From NCBI GenBank assembly GCA_018817245.1, contig JAHIUG010000052.1, positions 1 through 10,169 of the forward strand: 10,169 nt of DNA, given 5' to 3'. The first letter of the stretch is position 1, and each line of letters begins with the position of its first letter. The notes under the pieces are model-generated. The model was not told where the DNA came from, made no database searches, and saw only the letters and a program-made list of their open reading frames with translations. Source of the DNA: Patescibacteria group bacterium. Lineage in GTDB: Bacteria > Patescibacteriota > Patescibacteriia > 2-12-FULL-60-25. Positions 4,883-10,169 of the stretch are shown in pieces. The position numbers and the translations under genes were made by a program.

Positions 4883-4904
4883 CCACGGATACGGGCGCTC
4901 GTAT
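4883..4904. repeat. Diverged copy of the CGGAT-GGGCGCTC repeat
   Basis: CCACGGATACGGGCGCTCGTAT resembles the second half of the 47-bp repeats (1624-1646, 3624-3648) and 7252-7276. It lies just past the stop of the kinase gene. Confidence 0.5.
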
Positions 4905-4927
4905 GTCGAACGTATCTTTCAATTTTT

Positions 4928-7204
4928 TTATATGGGTAATTCAAACCAAAACGTGCTCCCCTTGCCTTCTTGACTCGTAAATCCTATATTCCCGCCATGC
5001 GCCTCCACCACAGCTTTAGCAATAAACAATCCCAAGCCTGACGCGTCCGTCTTCATTTTGGAAGCATTGGATGCCCGGTAGAAACGTTCGAAAATATGCG
5101 CTTGATCTGATTTTGGTATGCCGATACCCGTGTCCTTGATTTCAAAACGCACCTTGTTCCTAAGCTTTGAAAGAACGATCTCAATACCGCCTTTTTCTTT
5201 GGTATATGAAACCGCATTATCAATCAATTTGTGTAACACGCCGCGGATACGCGTTGGATCAAATTCGGTTAAAGGCAAAGGCTTGGTCGGAAGTGTGATC
5301 GAGTGTTTAATTTTCCTTCTCTCGCACCAAGGCAGGACCTCAGCACAAACCGATCCCAAAACATCTTGCAAAGATGCTTTTTCTTTTTCCAAACGCATCT
5401 TCCCTTCCTCGATTTCCATGGCTGTCGTTAAATCGCCGATCCGAGTGATAATTTCTTTTGTGGCATCATAAGACAAACGCAGCACTTCTTCTTGACCTTT
5501 TGCCACATCACCCATCTCTTTACCAAGTATGGCTTCCAAGTTCCAACTAATGGCACTCAACGGCGTGCGTAACTGATGTGACACAACCGTAATGAATTTG
5601 GTTTTCAGGAGATCGAGTTCATGTTGCTTCTCTTGAATTTGTTTTTTATCGGATATGTCCCTGGAAACTACCAGGATATTTTTTACTTTACCTTGCGCGT
5701 CGCGAACAGGCGAAAATGTCATCTCGCACCAGTCGCGATTAGCAACTCCTTTAATTTTTTTATCTTTGACGTGTTCAACCTCAAATGTGGTGATTTTACC
5801 GCTCAGGGCATTTTTTAACGCTGCTTTTATTGCGGGCAGATGTTTCTTTTCAATGGTCGCCAGATAATTCCAACCGACAGTTTCTTTGTTGGATTTAAAT
5901 CCATGTTCCCGCAAACCGCCTTTGCTTAAATGTAACAGCCTGCCCTTTGGATCGAGCAGTTTGATACAATCCGGCGAAGATTCAATCAATGTGGTATTTT
6001 GCGTCTCAGCTTCTTTGATGCGCGAGATATATTTTTCGATACTATCGGCCATTGAATCTATACCTCTGCCAACTTTTCCTATCTCATCCCTGGCAATTGT
6101 ATTTGTCCTGAATCCCAGATCTCCTGCGCCGATTTTTCTAAGCACATCAAGATTGGAATCTATTCTCCGATAAATTCTAACCCCATATAATAATCCAATC
6201 AGCGCGGCTAACATGGCGGTCAGTATGGAAAAAATGATTATCTGTTTTTCCAGCGCTAAAAATCCGACGAGAACCTCTGATTCATCAATTTCAGTTAAAA
6301 GTAACCACCACTGATTGTCCGGACACATGGACGCGCCATAGACACTGACACCCCGATAATCAAGATATTGCCCGGTAATTTCTTCTCCTTTTTCATGACA
6401 AAGTCTGACGGCTTGAGTATCAACTATTTGATTCAAAACCGCGTTCTCGACAAACCGAGACCGAGTGACCATTAGCTTATCTTGATTTACAAGATAAATC
6501 TCAAGGCTTTGCCCGCGACCTTTAAAACCGGATTTTGCTCCCAGCTCAATCTGTCGTTGTCCGGATAAAACATCATCAAGACCTCTTAATCCAACATGAG
6601 TAACCAATATGCCCAGCGTCTTAGAACCATCCGGTGAAAATAAAGGAGCGCTCACATGAAACATGGGATCAGGCGAATGCCCAACTTCATCTTCACTTAT
6701 TATCTGCCCAACGAAGGCTTGGCCGGATTCCGCGTTAATGGCTTGTGTGAATTCATGCTCCCTGTCCAAATCCTCTGTTGATGGCTCTGTGTGTCCTGTT
6801 CTTTTAGGATTTGTTGATACGACAACAGTACCGGAAGTATCTAAAATGTCAGTGGTAATAATAGCCGAATCTAACGGATGTTTTTTTGTGAGAATATATT
6901 CTCCCAATTGCGCGGCCTTTATTTTTCCTTGAGATTCACCATCAGTATCAGCCGGTAAATCTAAAATACTTTCAAACTCGCTTCTTATATATCCGTCCGA
7001 AGACCAGTCCGCGGTTCTGTCTTTCCTTTGTTCAAAATAAGTTAAAATATGACCTTCGGCCAATTCCGCTTCTAAAGTTAGAGATTGTTTAATTTGATTT
7101 ACCGCCTGCTCCTGAACACCGTTCAATGTATAAAAAGATAACGAAAAAATCGGAACAAACGTAATCAAACCGAAAATTAAAATGAATTTCCACTTAATGC
7201 TCAT
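4928..7204 (-). CDS. Membrane sensor histidine kinase (Cache-HAMP-PAS-HisKA-HATPase)
   Basis: A 758-residue kinase with all catalytic boxes intact. TM1 is at about 7-27. An extracytoplasmic double-Cache-like sensor spans about 35-310 (FHVSAPLFSPDG near 182-193, GVSVYGASM near 285-293). TM2 is at about 321-344, the HAMP at about 345-395, and a PAS domain with PAC tail at about 402-520 (SPDCIKLLD, then DWCEMTFSPV and ILVVSRDI). The HisKA box VVSHQLRTPLS puts the phospho-acceptor at H543. The HATPase shows the N box IDNAVSYT (N663), the G1 box DTGIGIP (691-697), the F box FERFYR (705-710) and the G2 box GLGLFIAK (723-730). It should phosphorylate a response regulator in answer to an external small ligand. 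No response regulator is encoded in the window, so the partner is elsewhere. The gene lies 38 bases after the RecB-like nuclease gene and may be co-transcribed or use its own extended -10. No Shine-Dalgarno is visible. Confidence 0.93.
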   Translation of the reverse strand: MSIKWKFILIFGLITFVPIFSLSFYTLNGVQEQAVNQIKQSLTLEAELAEGHILTYFEQRKDRTADWSSDGYIRSEFESILDLPADTDGESQGKIKAAQLGEYILTKKHPLDSAIITTDILDTSGTVVVSTNPKRTGHTEPSTEDLDREHEFTQAINAESGQAFVGQIISEDEVGHSPDPMFHVSAPLFSPDGSKTLGILVTHVGLRGLDDVLSGQRQIELGAKSGFKGRGQSLEIYLVNQDKLMVTRSRFVENAVLNQIVDTQAVRLCHEKGEEITGQYLDYRGVSVYGASMCPDNQWWLLLTEIDESEVLVGFLALEKQIIIFSILTAMLAALIGLLYGVRIYRRIDSNLDVLRKIGAGDLGFRTNTIARDEIGKVGRGIDSMADSIEKYISRIKEAETQNTTLIESSPDCIKLLDPKGRLLHLSKGGLREHGFKSNKETVGWNYLATIEKKHLPAIKAALKNALSGKITTFEVEHVKDKKIKGVANRDWCEMTFSPVRDAQGKVKNILVVSRDISDKKQIQEKQHELDLLKTKFITVVSHQLRTPLSAISWNLEAILGKEMGDVAKGQEEVLRLSYDATKEIITRIGDLTTAMEIEEGKMRLEKEKASLQDVLGSVCAEVLPWCERRKIKHSITLPTKPLPLTEFDPTRIRGVLHKLIDNAVSYTKEKGGIEIVLSKLRNKVRFEIKDTGIGIPKSDQAHIFERFYRASNASKMKTDASGLGLFIAKAVVEAHGGNIGFTSQEGKGSTFWFELPI

Positions 7205-7227
7205 GGGGAAGATTTTTTATGTCTACT

Positions 7228-7236
7228 ATTATAACA
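7228..7236 (-). promoter_or_regulatory. Extended -10 upstream of the histidine kinase
   Basis: The minus strand reads TGTTATAAT, a perfect extended -10 (TGnTATAAT), with a predicted start about 16 bases before the kinase ATG. No good -35 is present, which is normal for extended -10 promoters. It lies in the gap after the nuclease stop codon and would allow independent kinase transcription. Confidence 0.5.
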
Positions 7237-7242
7237 CCTTTT

Positions 7243-8712
7243 TCAACCCCCGCTCCACGGATATGGGCGTTCATATCCCTGCCGCTCGGACGCATATTCA
7301 ACCAACCAATCTTTGAGATGAGCAGTCGCTCGCACATCTTCCTCATTGTATTGCAAAATGGAATCAAGGAGCGCGCGGTCCCCTGTATCCAAATATTTTT
7401 CAAACACTTCAATTGATTGCCCACCGCCAGTTACATCACCTTTCCATTCGAAACCAAGAAATTTGGCGATATTTTTCAGTCCGTAAAAATATAACGGGAA
7501 CACAACACTTTTTGACGAAACAACTTTCAGATCCAGCATATTCTCACGAAAACGTTCCAACTCCTTGCTACCACCATAACGATTTTCAAGAACAATCAAC
7601 CTGTGCTTTTCGTACGGTGCATAGTGATAAACCGTGTATTTTTTTGGCAATGTTTCCAGCCAGTCCAAAAACTCATTCCACATCTTTTCTTCATCTTCCA
7701 AACGTTCAGCCACAAACGGCTTGTACTCATCTCCTTTTTCCCCGCGGATCAAGAAGCCATAAAGATAATCCACGTCATTTGGCAAATCACTCTCAATATC
7801 AAAATGAATCTCCAAACCTTCTTCCGGCAAATACACGGGTTCGCGCGCAAAAACCGCATCATTCTGTAAAGCCTGCGCCTGCATCTTTGCAACTTCCATT
7901 CCGTGCATTGTTAATCCGGGTGCAGCGCCATCCAAAATAGCAGGGTCCATTACAACTGCGTCAGCAACAGTGCGCACTCCGATTTCTCGCAACTGCGCGA
8001 GCTTGCGAACATCCAATTTATAAATCAGCGCGATGTCATTTTTATCTTTAGCCAACTTTTCACACGCAGCTCCCCAGGGACCGGAATCATGACACGCCTT
8101 GCGCAAAACAGGATCAGGAATTTCTCCGGCGCGAATTTTCTTAAGCTCTTGCAGATTATCCTCAAACTTGTCCATGAACTCACGCGCTTCAAATGACAAG
8201 CGCTCGCCATCGTTGTTGATAATGGCCGGCTCATTAGGAAACCGCCTCTGAATACGATCCAGGAGTATGGAATAAAAGATGAGCTGCATCTTCTGATACC
8301 GGTGGATATGGTGCGTGCTCTTTACGTCAACCGGCACGTAATACCATTCACCAAGCGCTGACGTCCCTTCATGTCGCTCCAGCAGATCCGGCCGCCCGCT
8401 CCAATCTTTATCAGTAAGCGTGCCTTGATAGATGAGTGGAGCACCTTGCTTCATTAGCTTTAGCGTGGCTTTGAAATCCTTTTCCGCGTCTTTTGTTTGC
8501 GGAGCTTCTACCGCAGACTGTTCTTCAAAGAGACTGGCAACCACTCTTTCTTCATGCGCTACTCCATCTTCCATAATCTTAATTTCAAAATCTGTGAGCG
8601 CGCGCTTTAACTTTTTCTCATCTTTTGTGGCAAAGCGTTCATAATACGGCCAGTGCGGACACTTGCTGTAACGATAGAAATCCGTGGCTGTTAGGTAATC
8701 TTTTTTAGGCAT
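7243..8712 (-). CDS. TM0106-type RecB-like nuclease with C-terminal RNase H-like domain
   Basis: A 489-residue two-domain protein. The N-terminal part (about 1-220) is a Cas4/RecB-like PD-(D/E)XK nuclease: YSKCPHWPYYER (13-24), GRPDLLER (106-113, D109) and VPVDVKST (126-133, D129 and K131). Cysteines C18, C207 and C217 may form part of a metal or iron-sulfur site, though a fourth cysteine is not obvious. Residues about 298-475 form a YprB-like RNase H domain: EIHFDIESD (D305, E307), VYHYAPYEKHR, MLDLK and the terminal acidic YNEEDV (D459). The family is annotated as putative DNA repair or processing nucleases; substrate and partners are not known. The last dozen residues (ERQGYERPYPWSGG) come from an intergenic repeat rather than the conserved domain. 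The start lies just downstream of a REP array, without a clear promoter or Shine-Dalgarno. Confidence 0.9.
   Translation of the reverse strand: MPKKDYLTATDFYRYSKCPHWPYYERFATKDEKKLKRALTDFEIKIMEDGVAHEERVVASLFEEQSAVEAPQTKDAEKDFKATLKLMKQGAPLIYQGTLTDKDWSGRPDLLERHEGTSALGEWYYVPVDVKSTHHIHRYQKMQLIFYSILLDRIQRRFPNEPAIINNDGERLSFEAREFMDKFEDNLQELKKIRAGEIPDPVLRKACHDSGPWGAACEKLAKDKNDIALIYKLDVRKLAQLREIGVRTVADAVVMDPAILDGAAPGLTMHGMEVAKMQAQALQNDAVFAREPVYLPEEGLEIHFDIESDLPNDVDYLYGFLIRGEKGDEYKPFVAERLEDEEKMWNEFLDWLETLPKKYTVYHYAPYEKHRLIVLENRYGGSKELERFRENMLDLKVVSSKSVVFPLYFYGLKNIAKFLGFEWKGDVTGGGQSIEVFEKYLDTGDRALLDSILQYNEEDVRATAHLKDWLVEYASERQGYERPYPWSGG
7252..7276. repeat. Repeat copy inside the 3' end of the RecB-like nuclease gene
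   Basis: GCTCCACGGATATGGGCG and the following bases match 3624-3648 at 21 of 25 positions. This copy is read as the last codons of the nuclease, giving it a repeat-derived tail. Confidence 0.55.
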
Positions 8713-8740
8713 ATATTTATGATGTCATTGCGAGCACAGA

Positions 8741-8930
8741 CCTGTCATCTCGACCGAAGCGGAGAGATCTTTTTCCCCTGTCATCTCGACCGCAACGGAG
8801 AGATCTTTTTCCCCTGTCATCTCGACCGCAGCGGAGAGATCTCGCCTGACAGAGATTTCTCCACTTCGGTCGAAATGACAGAATAGAAGGATTCCTCCAT
8901 TCCGCTACGCTCAAGTCGAAATAACAGATT
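8741..8930. repeat. 36-bp REP-like array with inverted end units
   Basis: Three direct units of CCTGTCATCTCGACCG...CGGAGAGATCT start at 8741, 8777 and 8813 with a 36-base period; the third is cut after the GAGATCT. Two inverted, more diverged units follow (8850-8881 and about 8889-8928). Facing units can pair into a long hairpin between the HD gene and the nuclease gene. Conceptual translation yields only REP-type peptide repeats. Confidence 0.85.
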
Positions 8931-8937
8931 TCATTTA

Positions 8938-9489
8938 TTATAAGGATGATAATTCTTTTATAACCCCTTCCAGTTCTTTTGTAAGTACATCAGATATTTT
9001 ACCGCGCACAATTTCTAATAACTGTTTTTCAATATCTAATTTTTCTTCCATTTCCGGCTCAAAACTAGCCCAAATATCTACACCATCTTCCAGAGCCATA
9101 AGAATGTTAGTCATATTATAAATATGATCAGCAGATGCGATAGCAAGCGCGTCCTGATCCGCGGTTTTTAACTGCTCAAGATATATTGCTTTGCGCTCTT
9201 TCCATGGCTTGGATTTATCATGCTCACTCACAGCCCACACAAGATCTGATATTCGCTCATTAAATTCCTTGGCTAATTCTTTTCTTGTCACGCCGCAGTC
9301 TTCTATCACATCGTGCAGTATTCCGGCTGCGATCACTTCTTCGTCACACCCCGCTTTTTGCAAAAAGATGCCAACACCGGCCGGATGCGAAATATACGGA
9401 ATTTTTATTTTTGGAGTTTTACGATACTGCCCCTCGTGTTTGCGCGCAGCATATTCAAGCGCGTGGATGATTAATTTCGCATTTGACAT
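8938..9489 (-). CDS. HD-domain hydrolase, putative (p)ppGpp hydrolase
   Basis: A 183-residue single-domain HD protein of the RelA/SpoT-hydrolase (MESH1-like) type. Metal and catalytic positions are visible: ISHPAGVG (H35), GILHDVIED (H59, D60, with the E63-D64 pair expected for the nucleophile), and ADHIYNM (D121 and N125, matching the ADRLHNM motif). The helix SKPWKERKAIYLEQL (93-107) corresponds to the substrate-loop region of MESH1-type enzymes. There is no synthetase, TGS or ACT domain. It most likely removes the 3'-pyrophosphate from (p)ppGpp, or acts on another nucleotide such as NADPH, as reported for some MESH1 proteins; the substrate cannot be fixed from sequence. Its ATG is three bases after the stop of the two-TM gene, so the two are probably one transcript. 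There is no Shine-Dalgarno of its own, consistent with translational coupling. Confidence 0.85.
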   Translation of the reverse strand: MSNAKLIIHALEYAARKHEGQYRKTPKIKIPYISHPAGVGIFLQKAGCDEEVIAAGILHDVIEDCGVTRKELAKEFNERISDLVWAVSEHDKSKPWKERKAIYLEQLKTADQDALAIASADHIYNMTNILMALEDGVDIWASFEPEMEEKLDIEKQLLEIVRGKISDVLTKELEGVIKELSSL

Positions 9490-9492
9490 ATG

Positions 9493-9843
9493 TTATTTGT
9501 CCGACGTCCGAGGTCCAATGTCCGAGTTACGAGTTACGCGTTCCGAGTCACGAGATTGAATTGCCGCTTCCCTAATTAACAGTCTAGCAATAAACATACC
9601 GAAGAATAATCCGAGAAGCGCGAGGATTACTATAATCGGAGTTCTGACATTAACTGCAATCGGCCAATATCGAATGAGGAGCGCCATAGCAATGTAACCA
9701 GCGACAGCATATAAAAGCGCCATTGTCAGTGAAATGAAACTGACTATAAAAAATACACGGCTGCGTTTGGCGGTTTTTGGTAACTTCAAAATCTCCGGTG
9801 CAGCCGGTTTTACAACTAATGGCGGTGGTTTTATCCAACTCAT
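9493..9843 (-). CDS. Small two-TM membrane protein, unknown function
   Basis: A 116-residue protein I do not recognise. It has a proline-rich N-terminus (WIKPPPLVVKPAAP), then two hydrophobic helices at about 30-58 and 68-91, a hairpin topology. The tail SRDSERVTRNSDIGPRTSDK (97-116) is hydrophilic and is encoded by a repetitive stretch (9493-9556, recurring GTCCGA and GAGTTACG words), so it is probably an acquired extension. The gene lies directly upstream of the HD-domain gene with three bases between them. The upstream region is a GTATAC-rich repeat that may supply a -10 such as TATACT. There is no Shine-Dalgarno. Confidence 0.7.
   Translation of the reverse strand: MSWIKPPPLVVKPAAPEILKLPKTAKRSRVFFIVSFISLTMALLYAVAGYIAMALLIRYWPIAVNVRTPIIVILALLGLFFGMFIARLLIREAAIQSRDSERVTRNSDIGPRTSDK
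9498..9553. repeat. Short-word repeat (GTCCGA / GAGTTACG)
   Basis: A low-complexity series of near-identical words (GTCCGACGTCCGAGGTCC, then GAGTTACGAGTTACGCG and GAGTCACGAG). It lies within the 3' end of the two-TM gene and codes its hydrophilic tail. Confidence 0.6.
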
Positions 9844-9846
9844 AAA

Positions 9847-9917
9847 GTATTCGGTATACAGTATACAGTATGCAGTATGTTCAATACCGTATACTCAATA
9901 CTTAATACTGTATACTA
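9847..9917. repeat. GTATAC-rich low-complexity patch with a 12-bp inverted repeat
   Basis: Recurring GTATAC/CAGTAT words upstream of the two-TM gene. AGTATACAGTAT (9860-9871) and ATACTGTATACT (9905-9916) are perfect inverted repeats. The many TATACT-like hexamers could provide -10 elements in either direction. No gene is seen. Confidence 0.7.
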
Positions 9918-9956
9918 TTTGACCATATTTAGCGGCAGAGGCAAGATACCTGCGTG

Positions 9957-10049
9957 ACTCCTGTCATCTCGACTGTAGCCAATGACAAATGTCTGTCATC
10001 TCGACTGGAGCCCCGAAGGCTTTCGGGGCGTAACGGAGAGATCTTTCTA
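9957..10049. repeat. REP-like units, one interrupted by a palindrome
   Basis: Units of the CTGTCATCTCGACTG type begin at about 9960 and 9993. The second is split between TCGACTGGAG and CGTAACGGAGAGATCT by CCCCGAA-GGCT-TTCGGGG (10011-10028), a palindrome class also found at 823, 1655 and 1807. No gene is visible here. Confidence 0.75.
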
Positions 10050-10169
10050 AAAGATTTCTCCGCGTTGGTCGAAATGACAGATGCAAAGATTTCTCCGCGT
10101 TGGTCGAAATGACAGATGCAAAGATTTCTCCGCGTTGGTCGAAATGACAGATGCAAAGATTTCTCCGCG
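10050..10169. repeat. 35-bp tandem REP array running off the window
   Basis: Exact 35-base units start at 10050, 10085, 10120 and 10155, the last cut by the window end. Each holds TTTCTCCGCGTTGGTCGAAATGACAG. The copies are identical and contiguous with no spacer between them, so this is a tandem repeat and not CRISPR. Confidence 0.9.

Noticed and set aside
7413..7940. Plus-strand open frame of 175 codons
   Set aside because: It is antisense to the well-supported RecB-like nuclease, with a composition typical of a shadow frame.
8717..8914. Minus-strand open frame with repeated RSLRCGRDDRGK peptides
   Set aside because: The peptide repeats are the conceptual translation of the 36-bp REP array; the same applies to the frame at 9929-10156.
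10050..10169. Possible CRISPR array (35-36 base periodicity here and at 8741)
   Set aside because: Units are contiguous and the whole period is repeated; there are no variable spacers and no cas genes nearby.

Overview
The window looks like an accessory region of an uncultivated bacterium. Palindromic REP-like repeats fill nearly every gap between genes, starts mostly lack a Shine-Dalgarno sequence, and the proteins match families common in Candidate Phyla Radiation (Patescibacteria) genomes. That placement is an inference; no marker gene here fixes the taxon. All nine protein-coding loci, including one broken gene, lie on the minus strand. All RNA genes I can support lie on the plus strand.

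Region 1 (1-3600) is a row of four accessory minus-strand genes: a Bro-N antirepressor-like protein, a NYN-domain putative RNase, an unassigned 163-residue protein with a possible BECR-type RNase look, and a dinD homologue cut by one in-frame TAA. Each is preceded by the same arrangement, TTGACC or TTGACT, exactly 17 bases, TAAGTT or TAATTT, then only 9-13 bases to the start codon. This suggests a shared promoter and nearly leaderless mRNAs. Two small structured RNA genes on the plus strand point at the 3' ends of the NYN gene and the 163-residue gene. Each has a sigma70-type promoter, G.U-compatible stems and an intrinsic terminator. The second RNA contains a near-perfect tRNA-Gly(UCC)-like anticodon arm but no T arm. 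A 154-bp direct repeat (149/154 identical) brackets the first RNA and the NYN gene.

Region 2 (3600-4930) holds a cluster of palindromes, a membrane-anchored SIMPL-domain protein, a tRNA-Pro(CGG) gene, and just upstream of it a broken copy of the same tRNA with one palindromic element inside the D arm and another replacing the anticodon arm.

Region 3 (4930-8710) has a large membrane histidine kinase (Cache-HAMP-PAS-HisKA-HATPase) with no response regulator beside it, downstream of a TM0106-type RecB-like/RNase H-like nuclease.

Region 4 (8710-10169) has a 36-bp REP array, a two-gene unit (small two-TM protein, then an HD-domain putative (p)ppGpp hydrolase), a GTATAC-rich low-complexity patch and a 35-bp tandem array running off the end.

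The most notable proposal is that the two RNA genes and the convergent RNase-like genes form two related RNA-protein modules. The sequence supports the layout, the promoters and the folds. Any toxin-antitoxin or guide/decoy function is speculation.
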